NCBI GenBank assembly: GCA_958296095.1
Contig: OY282434.1
Location: 744,001-808,000, forward strand
DNA: 64,000 nucleotides
Source of the DNA: an uncultured Oligoflexales bacterium
GTDB lineage: Bacteria > Bdellovibrionota_B > Oligoflexia > Oligoflexales > JAPPIL01
Direction: 5' to 3'
Position 1 is the stretch's first letter. Each line of letters opens with the position of its first letter. The notes under the pieces were generated by a model. The model saw nothing but the letters and a program-made list of their open reading frames with translations, had not been told where the DNA came from and did no database searches. Made by a program: the position numbers and the translations under genes. Shown one piece after another: positions 1 to 8,943 of the stretch.

Positions 1-513
1 GAGATAACGTTGCCGATAGCGAGTCTCAACATCACTCAAGCCATGAAACTTCTCTGGCAAAGGGCGAATGCTCTTCGTTAACAAGGTTACCTGCTTGGCT
101 CGCAGGGTCAGTTCGTCGGTTTTGGTCTTCATTGCCGTGCCACACAACAAAATAATATCACCGACCTCCAGCAACTCTTTGCAAAATTGAAAAGCATCGC
201 CGAGTTCATCTTTAGCGAGAAAAGCTTGATAACGAGCGCTGCCATCCTCAAGCTGAAAAAACGCCGCCTTGCCAAACATACGCACCGCGCGGATGCGCCC
301 TGTCATGCGGTGCTCAACGTTGCTCGCCGCCAATTCATCCCGCCCCTGCCCTTCGTAACGCTGCTGAAATTCTGCCGCGGTCGTGTCCCGTGTTACCCCG
401 TGCTTGAAGGGCGCAATACCCTGCTGCTTGAGGCGGTCAAGCTTGGCACGCCGTGCCGCTATCTGTTCGTTGTGTTCACGGGGGTGGAGCTTCTTGACAG
501 CATCGAGAGTCAT
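1..513 (-). CDS. lysS: Lysyl-tRNA synthetase, class II (N-terminal 171 codons; continues beyond the window)
   Basis: This class II aminoacyl-tRNA synthetase charges tRNA-Lys in the cytoplasm. The reading frame stays open from an ATG at 513 to the window edge. The N-terminal segment RRAKLDRLKQQGIAPF and the segment KFHGLSDVETRYRQRYL at the edge are hallmarks of LysS. Between them lies the OB-fold anticodon-binding domain, about residues 60-150, with the stretch RMFGKAAFFQLEDGS. An AGGGT sits about 8 nt before the ATG. The catalytic domain lies outside the window. The gene is divergent from xseA, with 85 nt between the starts. LysU or a LysS-like paralogue such as EpmA is unlikely because EpmA lacks this N-terminal domain. 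Confidence 0.93.
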   Translation of the reverse strand, partial: MTLDAVKKLHPREHNEQIAARRAKLDRLKQQGIAPFKHGVTRDTTAAEFQQRYEGQGRDELAASNVEHRMTGRIRAVRMFGKAAFFQLEDGSARYQAFLAKDELGDAFQFCKELLEVGDIILLCGTAMKTKTDELTLRAKQVTLLTKSIRPLPEKFHGLSDVETRYRQRYL

Positions 514-598
514 ACGTGCTACCCTAGTTAACAATGCTAGCGGTGCAAAAAAATCACAATCAGGTTATACCAAACGCGGAGAGTTCTAGCATGGGGCT

Positions 599-2191
599 GT
601 GCTTTTGTCAGTTTATTTTCGTGTCTACCCACAGGCAATCGTCGTCAGCGGCAATACCTACACACAGCGTGAACTGCTCAAGTCGCTGGGCGGGCGTTTT
701 GAGGGGCACAGCAAGGTGTGGCGCTTGCCCAACAGCGCTGAGAACCGCGCCCGCCTGCAGGAGTTGTGCAACACTTGTGGCGGTGGCGAACTGCCTGCTC
801 TGGATGCCGAGTCGCACGCGGCGGAAAAGCCTGAGCCGCAGCATAGCATGCCTAGTGAAACTGTCGGGGGCGAAGGTGGGCTCAGCCTGGCCGCACTGCT
901 GGAGCTGGCTGAGACAGGTTTGCGGGAAAAATTTCCCTACCCCGTCTGGGTAGTAGGTGAAGTGCAAAATCTCGGTCGCAAGGGGCATATCTACCTGCAA
1001 CTGGTAGAAGCACAGGCAGGCAAAGCTCAGACTTTGAGTGTCAATGCCGTAATTTGGCAAAATTTCATCAAGCCGATCGAAGCACGCTGTGGTCAGGATT
1101 TTTTGCAAGACGGCTTGCAGATTCGTTGTCTGTGCGATGTGCAACTCCATCGCGAGCGTGGTGCATTGAGCTTGCGCGTGCGTGAAATCGATCCTGCCTT
1201 TACCCACGGTGCATTGGCACTGGCACGGGAGAAGCTCCTGCGTGAACTGCGCGCCGCAGGCCAGGACCGAGTCAACAAAAACCTTACGCTGACACGCGTG
1301 CCCCAGCGCGTGGGGCTGATAACAGCAGCAGGTTCACGTGCTTATGGTGATTTTTGCGATCAACTGCGTGCTTTGCAAGTGCCCGTGCAGGTTGTTTTTC
1401 GCCCCACGCCGATGCAGGGCGAGGATGTGCTCAAAGAAATTCCGCGTGCAATTGCTGCACTGCATGATTGCGATTTAATCGTCATTACCCGCGGTGGTGG
1501 TAGTGCTTCCGACCTGCGTTGGTTTGACAGTAGCGAGGTTGCTGCGGGCATTGTCGCGGCAAACGTGCCTATCGTCGCGGCCATCGGTCATCACGAAGAC
1601 CTGTGCGTGGCGGAAGAGATAAGTTTCATGCGCCAGAAAACCCCGACCGCGGCGGCTGATTATCTGGCTGGCTTGTTCGTTGCCCTGGAGACGTTGTGTC
1701 AAGCTCAGCGCGCCGAGCTCCGCGCCGCTTTGCAACACAGCTGGCAAACGGTGCAGGAACGCTACCTCACTGCCCGCGGCGGGTTGAGCACGGCAGCACT
1801 GGCACAGCAACGACGTGGCGATCGGCGTTTGGTGGAGATGGCTGTGGCAGTCATCGCGGCGGCCCAGGAAGGCTTGCAGCGGCGACATAACCATCACCGT
1901 GACCTTGCCTACATGTTGCACGAGCAAGCGCGGCAACGCCTGACCACAGATGGTGTCGTCTTGCAACAGCTGAAGCAACAACTGCTAGCCGTCGACCCCC
2001 GCCCCTGGCTAGCGAAGGGCTGGGCAAGAATTTACGCCCGCGGCGGACTGGTGAAGAGTGTGACACAGGTAGCGGCAGGTGAACAGGTCAAGGCCGTGCT
2101 GGGAGACGGACACCTCAAGCTACAAGTTGTGGCGACGGAAACAGCAACTAACCGAGGAGATAGCGATGGCGGAAGAACAGCAGACCTATGA
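599..2191 (+). CDS. xseA: Exodeoxyribonuclease VII large subunit with an extra N-terminal domain
   Basis: This is the large catalytic subunit of ExoVII, which degrades single-stranded DNA to oligonucleotides together with XseB. The OB-fold stretch VWVVGEVQNLGRKGHIYLQL is near residue 117. The catalytic core has RVGLITAAGSRAYGDF, DLIVITRGGGSASDLRWFD and the segment VAAIGHHEDLCVAEE, followed by KTPTAAADYL. A long helical region comes next and a small C-terminal domain ends the protein. At 530 aa it is about 80 residues longer than usual. The surplus is N-terminal (about 1-95) and contains a GGRF-x4-VWRLP module resembling DUF5710-type domains. The only in-frame upstream start is GTG at 599, just after an in-frame stop at 587. 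The gene overlaps xseB by 26 nt, so the two are probably translationally coupled. Confidence 0.93.
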   Translation: MLLSVYFRVYPQAIVVSGNTYTQRELLKSLGGRFEGHSKVWRLPNSAENRARLQELCNTCGGGELPALDAESHAAEKPEPQHSMPSETVGGEGGLSLAALLELAETGLREKFPYPVWVVGEVQNLGRKGHIYLQLVEAQAGKAQTLSVNAVIWQNFIKPIEARCGQDFLQDGLQIRCLCDVQLHRERGALSLRVREIDPAFTHGALALAREKLLRELRAAGQDRVNKNLTLTRVPQRVGLITAAGSRAYGDFCDQLRALQVPVQVVFRPTPMQGEDVLKEIPRAIAALHDCDLIVITRGGGSASDLRWFDSSEVAAGIVAANVPIVAAIGHHEDLCVAEEISFMRQKTPTAAADYLAGLFVALETLCQAQRAELRAALQHSWQTVQERYLTARGGLSTAALAQQRRGDRRLVEMAVAVIAAAQEGLQRRHNHHRDLAYMLHEQARQRLTTDGVVLQQLKQQLLAVDPRPWLAKGWARIYARGGLVKSVTQVAAGEQVKAVLGDGHLKLQVVATETATNRGDSDGGRTADL

Positions 2192-2378
2192 GGAAATGTT
2201 GAGCGAGGTGGAGGCAATTATTGCCGAACTGCAGTCGGAGGACTTAGCCCTTGACCGTGTCGTCAGCCTAGTCAAGCGCGGTCAGGCACTGCTGGCAGAA
2301 TTGAAGTGCAGGCTCGATGCAGTGAGCTTGCAGATCACCGAGATTCGTGATGGCAGTGCGGTCGAAGAGCAGGCTTGA
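2166..2378 (+). CDS. xseB: Exodeoxyribonuclease VII small subunit
   Basis: This is the small non-catalytic subunit of ExoVII, 70 residues, made of two helices as usual for XseB. The segment TYEEMLSEVEAIIAELQSED followed by LALDRVVSLVKRGQALLAEL is typical. The ATG at 2166 was chosen because GAGGAGA lies 7 nt upstream and the resulting length fits the family. Longer in-frame starts would run far into xseA. The gene begins inside the 3' end of xseA. A convergent lipoprotein gene follows. Confidence 0.92.
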   Translation: MAEEQQTYEEMLSEVEAIIAELQSEDLALDRVVSLVKRGQALLAELKCRLDAVSLQITEIRDGSAVEEQA

Positions 2379-2441
2379 TGGGTGTTGTGCATGCTTGTGT
2401 CGCCGCGGCGGGCTGCACGACCTCAGCGCAACCCTCTGGCG

Positions 2442-3722
2442 CTAGTCTGTGATGTTGAACGGTTCGGTCTCCACGCTATATTCTGTGCCATTGATGGTTA
2501 CCCCGATCTTGTATTTGAGGTCAGTTACTGCTCCAGTGAAATGGGTTGCGATCTGTTTTTTCCCTGATGCAAGCCACCCTTTTGTATACTTACTAGGCTG
2601 CCAAGCTCCACTACCCACTTGGAATTGTAGCTTCGTCACCGGTGCACTAGCGGCGGCATCTGTGGTTGCTTCGGTGACAAGCGTACCACCGCATTTAAGA
2701 GACACCGCCATGGTATATTTTTCACCCGATGGCGTATCGGTAGGTTGTTGGCTGACTTCCAGACTGTATGCGTCGTCTGCACAGCTACCTTCGATACTGG
2801 TGGCAGGGTGGAGCTTGAACTCAACGCTCGTCGCTGTATAAGTCTTCTTGTCCGTGTCTGATTCATCATCGTGATCGATGCTTACGGAGGCCTGGAACTG
2901 GTAAGTTGTGGCTGAGTTGTCTAGCATAATAATGAAGTGATTATTATACGTGTGTTTGCCTGCAGCATCGAGTTCTCTTCCCGTGAGGTTGCTGTTCTTC
3001 CAGTTTCCGCCACCGAGTTTGTACTGCAGTGTCACCACTTTGTCCGTGAAAGTTGTCACCTGCTCACCATCACAATTCTGCAGAGCTACTGTAAACGTGA
3101 ATCTTTCCTTGCTTTTAACATCCTTAAGCCCGTTGAGCACGAGCTGGAAGTCTTCACACGTCGTGGTGGTGGTCGCTGGTTGAGCTGCCGCCGCGGTGTC
3201 GTCTCCCCATGTCCAATTTTCTTCGTCAAAGTCGGACACTCGTGTGCCGCTAAATGTCAGACTCTTATCCACTGTGGGCACGAAAGTCATCGCCCCGCAA
3301 CAGCCATTATCGGGTACTTCTGCGCCGTCATCAGTCAAGGTTAGCTCGCCGCTATACTTGCCGCCGAAGTCTTTGTCTCCCTCCTCCAGTTTGGTTGTGC
3401 CGCTAAAACTGTGGGTATTATCAGCCGTAGTGCCAGTTAGATCGGCTCGCTCTACAGCCCTATCTTCACGCCCATCAGTGAGATCCTTAATCTCAAATTT
3501 TTCTGATTCGTTTCCATTAACCGAGACTCGCACCGCGACGGGAATAGGGTCGTAATTATCAAGGTTAAATTCGTATTTGGCGTAACGCCAATCTCGTTCA
3601 ATATCCACGGCAGCGTCGCTCAAGGTGATCTCAAGCTTCGCCGCCCCAGTAGGTTCGGCCTCTTCATCTCGCTGACAAGCAAACAGGGTGATAAGTGCCG
3701 CTGATAGAAGTAAAAATCTCAT
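2442..3722 (-). CDS. Exported lipoprotein of unknown function, FliA-type promoter
   Basis: I do not recognise this family. The protein starts with a short signal peptide ending in the lipobox LFAC, so it should be lipid-anchored. The rest, about 400 residues, is rich in Thr, Asp and Lys and looks beta-rich, with repeated stretches of the kind YKLGGGNWKNSNLTGR and FQVGSGAWQPSKYTKGW. These suggest two or more Ig-like repeats. The start at 3722 has GGAG six nt upstream. An in-frame ATG at 3734 has no good site. The gene is convergent with xseB and downstream of the ABC gene, but probably has its own sigma-28-type promoter at 3767-3794. Confidence 0.8.
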   Translation of the reverse strand: MRFLLLSAALITLFACQRDEEAEPTGAAKLEITLSDAAVDIERDWRYAKYEFNLDNYDPIPVAVRVSVNGNESEKFEIKDLTDGREDRAVERADLTGTTADNTHSFSGTTKLEEGDKDFGGKYSGELTLTDDGAEVPDNGCCGAMTFVPTVDKSLTFSGTRVSDFDEENWTWGDDTAAAAQPATTTTTCEDFQLVLNGLKDVKSKERFTFTVALQNCDGEQVTTFTDKVVTLQYKLGGGNWKNSNLTGRELDAAGKHTYNNHFIIMLDNSATTYQFQASVSIDHDDESDTDKKTYTATSVEFKLHPATSIEGSCADDAYSLEVSQQPTDTPSGEKYTMAVSLKCGGTLVTEATTDAAASAPVTKLQFQVGSGAWQPSKYTKGWLASGKKQIATHFTGAVTDLKYKIGVTINGTEYSVETEPFNITD

Positions 3723-3766
3723 TGCCATCTCCATACTCTGGTTAGCTCAGCTTCCTTCGTCAACCC

Positions 3767-3794
3767 TCATCGGTGCATTTTGCCGCGTGGTTTA
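3767..3794 (-). promoter_or_regulatory. Sigma-28 (FliA)-type promoter candidate for the 2442-3722 lipoprotein
   Basis: On the minus strand TAAACCAC is followed by 12 nt and ACCGATGA. The sigma-28 consensus is TAAAGTTT-N11-GCCGATAA. The match is weaker than the others in this window but lies 45 nt before the start codon, as in the better copies. Confidence 0.5.
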
Positions 3795-3830
3795 GCTTTT
3801 TTTATTTTCAATTTTTTAACGGCGGGGGCT

Positions 3831-5115
3831 TTACGGAGAAATTTCTACAATCTGATCACACCTAGCCAGTGCCGCACTGCGGTGGGCAGCCATGATGACG
3901 ATTGTGCCTCGCCGCGTCAGAGCTTTGATGTGGCGGAGCACCTGCTGCTCGGTGTGCTGGTCAAGTGCTGAGGTGCCTTCGTCGATAAGCACGAGGGGGG
4001 CTTGATGGTAGAAAAGCCGTGCAATACCGAGACGTTGTTCTTGCCCACCGGATAATTTGGCCTGCTCGAAGCCGATCGTGCTGTGCCACTTTTCCTGCGG
4101 CACACAAGCATAGGTCAGCGCTTGCACCAGTCGCGCCCTATCGGCCTCAGCGTGTGGATAGCAGACATTGCTGGCCACGTTGCCCGCGCTCAGCAGCAGT
4201 TTCTGTGGCAACCACAGGGCGGCATTATCGGCACTGCTGTCTTGCAGTTGCAAAAAAATCCGTCCTGAGTGCAGGGGCAGCAAGCCAAGCACAGCTTTCA
4301 ACAGAGTCGATTTGCCGCTCCCTACTACACCTCGCAAGCCGTACAGCAGACCGCCTGCAAAGCGATAAGAGAAGTTTTTCAGCACCGTCTGCTGCGATAA
4401 CTGCACGGTGATATTGTCACAGACGAGTGCGTTGTGTGTGCCTGGCTCAATCGCTAACCGCGGAGTCGTGTTGCGGCATGCCTCTAGCTCTGTTTTCAGG
4501 GCGAAGATCCGCACGATGGCGGCGTTGCCTTCACGTGTTTGATTGAAGTAGCGTCCCATGCGTGAGGCCGATTGTGCAAACAGTGCCAGTGTGGAAAAAA
4601 AAGCCAGCACTAGTGCCGTGCTCGTGTGGTGTAATTCTTGCAGGGCAAAATACAGCGCTACCGCCATTGCTGCCACGGTCAAGGCTTCGCTGAGCTGTGG
4701 AATAATGGCTTGCAGTTTGCCCGTGCGCAAAAATGTTTTGAATTGTGCGTGTGATAGGTGGGCAAATTTCTCCTGCTCCAGTGCTTCCGTGCGGTAATGT
4801 TTAATCGTTTCGATGCCGAGCAGCCGCTGTTGTAGCCACTCGGTCATGGTCGCGTAGCTGTCCAAGGCGAGGGCGGCGCGGCGTTGTAGGGTGCGGCCAA
4901 GTTGGCGCAACAACAGCAGCAGTGGGGCGATGCCGCCGACAAATATGGCGAACAACCGCGGTGATAGCAGTGCCAACGTTACCGACAACATTGCCAGTTG
5001 CAACAGCTCGCGGGTCAAGCCACCGATGATGGCGGCACTGACATCACGTGCCAGGCGCACATCGACGGCAATGGTTGAGGCTAAGTTTTTTTCTGCGTCG
5101 AGAAGTTTTTTTTTT
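3831..5115 (-). CDS. ABC exporter subunit, 3' part after an apparent frameshift (end of TM domain plus ATPase domain)
   Basis: This is the second part of an ABC-type exporter half-transporter (TM domain fused to ATPase, about 570 aa when joined). It reads on from a run of ten A at 5106-5115, in the -1 frame relative to the 5' part. Membrane helices include LLQLAMLSVTLALLSPRLF. The ATPase has Walker A GVVGSGKST, Q-loop LPQK, signature LSGGQ, Walker B LVLIDE and H-loop AAHR. All catalytic motifs are intact, so the domain looks functional. It is the last gene of the etfB-etfA cluster. The family could be MsbA-, CydC- or CydD-like, and the sequence alone does not decide the substrate. Confidence 0.8.
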
Positions 5116-5542
5116 GGCTGCGTTGTTGGGGATCGAGGGCGAGGAATGCATGCACCAGCTGTGTGCGCAAACGCCTGGCCACGCGTTCGCCGCAGCGTTC
5201 CCACATGAAGACATGTCCGACCGTCAAACCGCTGCGTACTGCCGCACAAGCGAGGATAAAAAACGGTAGATATAAGGTCAACAAGGTCGCACTGATGCTG
5301 CTGATGCCTAACAGCGTCTGTGCTGCCGCGGCGTAGTTTTTGCCCAACAGGTCAACCAGTGCAATCGTGGCTGTTGGCTCTGCAAACACCGTGCCATAGA
5401 TAGCGGGGCCGAGCGCGGCGGCAAAGAGCGTCGAGACGACACCGAGCAGCAGTGCCATGACGGTTGTGATTACGCAGTGGGCGCGGTGATAGCGAAAATA
5501 GTAGGTGCGCAAAAACCACAGCAGGCGAGAATCTTGGGTCAA
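5081..5542 (-). CDS. ABC exporter subunit, 5' part (TM domain) before an apparent frameshift
   Basis: This is the N-terminal part of the same exporter, with membrane helices ITTVMALLLGVVSTLFAAAL and LLTLYLPFFILACAAV, and the segment GHVFMWERCGERVARRLR that precedes the first coupling helix in such exporters. The start is TTG at 5542, overlapping the etfA stop (TTGA), so translation is probably coupled to etfA. The frame ends 23 nt beyond a run of ten A. Inserting one A, or a -1 shift at A-AAA-AAC, restores the exporter frame. The cause may be a sequencing error, a real mutation or programmed slippage. Confidence 0.75.
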   Translation of the reverse strand: MTQDSRLLWFLRTYYFRYHRAHCVITTVMALLLGVVSTLFAAALGPAIYGTVFAEPTATIALVDLLGKNYAAAAQTLLGISSISATLLTLYLPFFILACAAVRSGLTVGHVFMWERCGERVARRLRTQLVHAFLALDPQQRSQKKNFSTQKKT

Positions 5543-6522
5543 GACTTGTCCAGCAGTTCTTTGAATTTTTGCGTCAGCAACGGCACAACCTCAAACAAAT
5601 CACCGACGATGCCATAACTGGCGATAGTAAAGACAGGGGCTTCTTCGTCGGTATTGACTGCCACGATGGTTTTGGCGGTACGCATGCCTGCCATGTGCTG
5701 CACTGAACCGCTGATACCGCAGGCGATATAGAGGTTGGGATTGACGGTCTTGCCTGTCTGCCCGACCTGCATGTCGTGGGGGGCATAACCCGAATCGACC
5801 GCGGCCCGTGACGCGCCGACAGTTGCCGAGATAACTTCGGCACACTCGTGCAGAATTTTGAAATTATCCGCACTGGCCATCGCCCGTCCACCAGAGATAA
5901 TCGTCGGTGCTTCGGTCAGATCGGGTTTTTCGCTCGCACCTTTGCGAATTGCTTTTGTTACCAAGGGCAGCGCGGGCAATTCCACCCCGACCTCTTCCAC
6001 TTGAGGTGCATCTGTGCCCTGCTGCGGTGCAGGGGGAAAGACGTTGGGACGTATCGCCAAGATACCGAGAGGTGTGCAGTCTAGTCGCATCTTCGCTAAA
6101 CACTTGCCTGCATACATCGGCTTTAAAGCTTGCACTTCGTTGCCGCTGACCTCGGCTTGCACGACATCGCTGAGCAGGCCACAGTCAAGCCGCGCCGCCA
6201 GACGAGCCAACAAGTCACGCCCTAAAGGCGAAGCGATGCCTAGCAACAGCTGGGGATTGCAAGCCGTGACGGCGGCGTGCAGGGCGCTGGCCCAGTGCAT
6301 CGGGTTGTAAAGTGCGAGCGCCTCAGCGTCAACGAGGTGCAGTTTGTCGATGCCATAGCCTTGCAGTTGTGCAGCGAGACCGCGGATATCTTTGCCTATC
6401 AGCACGGCGTGCAGATGGCGATGTTCCCCTCCGCCGCTCAGCTCGGCAGCCATCGCTAAGGCTTCACGTGCCGAGGCTTTGATCTTGCCATCACGCTGCT
6501 CGATAAAGACCAGAATTTTCAT
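5539..6522 (-). CDS. etfA: Electron transfer flavoprotein alpha subunit
   Basis: The ETF alpha subunit (FixB type, 327 aa, normal length) binds FAD and passes electrons from acyl-CoA dehydrogenases to ETF:quinone oxidoreductase. The N-terminal domain starts MKILVFIEQRDGKIKASARE. The C-terminal FAD-binding domain carries GQTGKTVNPNLYIACGISG and IVAVNTDEEAPVFTIASYG, the ETF-alpha signature. A GGGGAC site lies before the ATG at 6522. It lies 47 nt after etfB and overlaps the ABC exporter start by four nt, so the three form one operon. Both the FAD motif and the ETF-alpha C-terminus are intact. Confidence 0.95.
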   Translation of the reverse strand: MKILVFIEQRDGKIKASAREALAMAAELSGGGEHRHLHAVLIGKDIRGLAAQLQGYGIDKLHLVDAEALALYNPMHWASALHAAVTACNPQLLLGIASPLGRDLLARLAARLDCGLLSDVVQAEVSGNEVQALKPMYAGKCLAKMRLDCTPLGILAIRPNVFPPAPQQGTDAPQVEEVGVELPALPLVTKAIRKGASEKPDLTEAPTIISGGRAMASADNFKILHECAEVISATVGASRAAVDSGYAPHDMQVGQTGKTVNPNLYIACGISGSVQHMAGMRTAKTIVAVNTDEEAPVFTIASYGIVGDLFEVVPLLTQKFKELLDKS

Positions 6523-6569
6523 GCTGTCCCCAACCTATGCAAATATGCCCGCGCTGCCGCGGTAGATGA

Positions 6570-7343
6570 TTAAATAACTTTTGCTTCTTCACGCAACAAT
6601 CGCACTACCTCGTCCACCATTTCCGCCAGCGGCTTGTCCTTGAATAATCGGCCCGGTGGTTTTTCGGGCGGATACTGGTAGCCGATAATTTCGCTCTTGC
6701 AGGTGGCAGCTTCGCCGCCGAGATCGGCCGCGGTCAACACATCAAGTGGTTTGCGTTTGGCTTTCATGATGCCTGGCAACGACACGTAGCGCGGTGAGTT
6801 CAAGGCCTTGTTGGCGCCGATGATGAGCGGCAACTGGCTCTCATAGACCTCCATCTGCCCCCCCTCGACCTCACGCTCAACAGTAGCCGTGCGCCCGTCG
6901 AGTGTTAGTTTGTTGACGACATTGACGTGCGGCCAGCCGAGATATTCAGCCACCATCACCCCGACGTGCATGTTGTCATCGTCGATGCCTTGCTTGCCAC
7001 AAAAAACAATATCGGGCTGCTCTTTTTCCACCGCTTTTGCTAGCACCTTACTGATGCCGAGCGAATCGCGCCGTGCCTCAGCAGTGATAAGTAGGCCGCG
7101 GTCAGCACCCATAGCTAAGCCACGCACGATGATGTCGCGCTGCGCCTCTGTGCCATAGCTGCAGGCGATGATTTCGCCACTGCCGAGCTTGTCCTTGATC
7201 TGCAGGGCTTCTTCAAGGGCGAACTCGTCGTAGGGATTGAGAATATATTGAATGCCCTCGTCATCGATCGTTTTGCCATCCGCGGATAGCTTGATACGCG
7301 CTTCCGTATCGGGGGTGCGTTTCAACAACACCATAATCTTCAC
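6570..7343 (-). CDS. etfB: Electron transfer flavoprotein beta subunit
   Basis: The ETF beta subunit (FixA type) binds AMP and pairs with EtfA. It begins VKIMVLLKRTPDTEARIKL and contains the signature KQGIDDDNMHVGVMVAEYL and AKRKPLDVLTAADLG. The GTG at 7343 is preferred to longer starts because GGGAGAG lies five nt upstream and family members begin there (258 aa). A sigma-70-type promoter with an ideal 17-nt spacer sits at 7378-7406. It heads the etfB-etfA-ABC operon. Confidence 0.95.
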   Translation of the reverse strand: MKIMVLLKRTPDTEARIKLSADGKTIDDEGIQYILNPYDEFALEEALQIKDKLGSGEIIACSYGTEAQRDIIVRGLAMGADRGLLITAEARRDSLGISKVLAKAVEKEQPDIVFCGKQGIDDDNMHVGVMVAEYLGWPHVNVVNKLTLDGRTATVEREVEGGQMEVYESQLPLIIGANKALNSPRYVSLPGIMKAKRKPLDVLTAADLGGEAATCKSEIIGYQYPPEKPPGRLFKDKPLAEMVDEVVRLLREEAKVI

Positions 7344-7377
7344 AACGGCTCTCCCTTTCACAAAACAAGCGGGGGAA

Positions 7378-7406
7378 ATTATAGCAGTAAGTATGGCAGG
7401 CGGCAA
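7378..7406 (-). promoter_or_regulatory. Sigma-70 promoter of the etfBA-ABC operon
   Basis: The minus strand shows TTGCCG, 17 nt, then TATAAT. The predicted transcript starts about 25 nt before the etfB GTG. This contrasts with the sigma-28-type promoters of the exported-protein genes. Confidence 0.65.
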
Positions 7407-7637
7407 GGGCTAGATTAAAGTGCTGCACCACTGTGTGCTTTCTTTTTCGCCTGCCTTCAGCATCCTCACCCTTGGTGCAAAGGCTTTACCGAATTGTTGG
7501 GCTGAAGTATTCCAACGTCCCGAGCAAAATCTAGTCCCCCGCGTAAAAATTAGGCAGATGTAGTGCTTATTAAAAGAGGCGCATCCAATGATTACAGGAG
7601 GTTAGGCGGTTTTGGTGCGGAAGTCAGGATTCTCTGC

Positions 7638-8594
7638 CTACTCCTTGCCACCGTTCGCTTTCAGGAGTTCCCTGATAGAGAATTCACTAGCGAGAAACAG
7701 CGGTGTACTCCCTTTCGGGGTCTCCGCGTTGACATCAGCTCCAGCATCGATCAGCATCTGCAATATCGCCAAGGCCTTACCACCATCAACCATAAATTCG
7801 GCGTGGGCAATTAAATGAATAGGTCGATAACCATGACGATTAGCAATTTCAAGATTTGCCCCCGCCTCGATCAGGAGTTTTACCTTTGCTGGGCCATCAT
7901 CGTCACCGTAAGCCTCGGTGGTGGTACGTATGGCGAGGTGCAACGCGGTTTCGCCATATTCATTGATTTCATCGATATCGGCCCCACCTGCGATCGAGGC
8001 AGCAACCTCCGCGATCGAGCCCAAGAGGGCCGCGTCGAGCAAGGGAATTGTCGGGCCGGTTTTTATTTCTCGTTCGGCATCACGTTTTTGATCTTCCAAC
8101 TCGGCCTGCATCATCTGCTGATATAATTCACCCCGACCACCGTGTGCGAGCAATACCTCGATAACGCTCGTGTCGCCAGTGCCCATGGCACAAAAAACCG
8201 CGACATCGAGTGGCGTAGCATCGACCTCCGCAGGTAACATAGGTGCCTCAGCATTGACCTCTGCTCCGGCATCGATCAATACCTCAACCAATTCCGCATC
8301 GCATTGGTTGCCAGCGATGAGATGCAACACCGACGCACCATCCCCGTCTTCGTATATGGCATTGACATCGGCACCAGCCGCGATCAGGAGTTTGGCAATC
8401 TTGACATTTCCCACCATCATCAACGCGGTAATACCATCGACCCTGGCGTTGACATCGACTCCCGTAGCTAACAGGGATTCTACCTGCGCCAGGTTATTTT
8501 CCGCGACGGCATCGAACAACGCTTCCCCGCTATCGGCAAACGAGCTCGATGCTTGAACGAACACTAAACAGATACCGAGAACAGTCCTTCTCAT
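7638..8594 (-). CDS. Exported ankyrin-repeat protein
   Basis: A 318-aa protein with a Sec signal peptide (MRRTVLGICLVFVQASSSFA, cleavage after FA) and at least six ankyrin repeats. Typical units are VESLLATGVDVNARVDGITA, KLLIAAGADVNA, LVEVLIDAGAEVNAEAP, VKLLIEAGANLEIANRHGY and LQMLIDAGADVNAETPKGST. Ankyrin arrays bind other proteins, and here that would be in the periplasm. A charged linker about residues 165-185 splits the array in two. GAGGAG lies before the ATG, and a sigma-70-type promoter sits at 8627-8656. The partner is unknown. It stands alone between the etf operon and a repeat cluster. Confidence 0.88.
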   Translation of the reverse strand: MRRTVLGICLVFVQASSSFADSGEALFDAVAENNLAQVESLLATGVDVNARVDGITALMMVGNVKIAKLLIAAGADVNAIYEDGDGASVLHLIAGNQCDAELVEVLIDAGAEVNAEAPMLPAEVDATPLDVAVFCAMGTGDTSVIEVLLAHGGRGELYQQMMQAELEDQKRDAEREIKTGPTIPLLDAALLGSIAEVAASIAGGADIDEINEYGETALHLAIRTTTEAYGDDDGPAKVKLLIEAGANLEIANRHGYRPIHLIAHAEFMVDGGKALAILQMLIDAGADVNAETPKGSTPLFLASEFSIRELLKANGGKE

Positions 8595-8626
8595 AGCGAG
8601 AAACTCCTCAAAAAAACAACGTGCGC

Positions 8627-8656
8627 TGTATAGCTAAAACCAATAATATTTGTCAA
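8627..8656 (-). promoter_or_regulatory. Sigma-70 promoter candidate for the ankyrin gene
   Basis: On the minus strand TTGACA is followed by 18 nt and TATACA, placing the start of transcription about 25-30 nt before the ATG at 8594. Confidence 0.55.
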
Positions 8657-8728
8657 GAGAAACTTTCGAGTTATGCCTGAATGTTGTCCTGACTTCCGCA
8701 CCTAGTCCAAAATAGAATTTTGTTTCTA

Positions 8729-8862
8729 ACGCGAATATCGGGTTTCGCATATCTACCTAACCAGACAAGAATTTTAGCCGTAAAATACTATTTTACCAAA
8801 ATATACATTGAAAATCACAGATATTACTTGGAATGAAATAAATAACGGTAAGCCTTCCTGCT
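8729..8862. repeat. 130-bp dispersed repeat, copy 1 (other copy at 51838-51967)
   Basis: This AT-rich stretch, from CGCGAATATCGGGTTT to AAGCCTTCCTG, recurs at 51838-51967 with only a few differences. Its left end is the same CGCGAATATCGGG seen at the ends of the GTAGTGACCCC fragments. It may be a piece of an insertion element. No coding sequence is evident. Confidence 0.75.
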
Positions 8863-8943
8863 TCTTATGGGATTACTACACAGACCTCTTGCTATTGCGA
8901 TCAGGCTTGCCCCCAAGTCTCTCGGCTGTTGCCCCCACCTCTT

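Noticed and set aside
5116-5249. Upstream extension of the ABC 3' frame (MCGSTQRFDG...)
   Set aside because: It is out of frame with the true exporter, has no family resemblance and overlaps the real N-terminal part.
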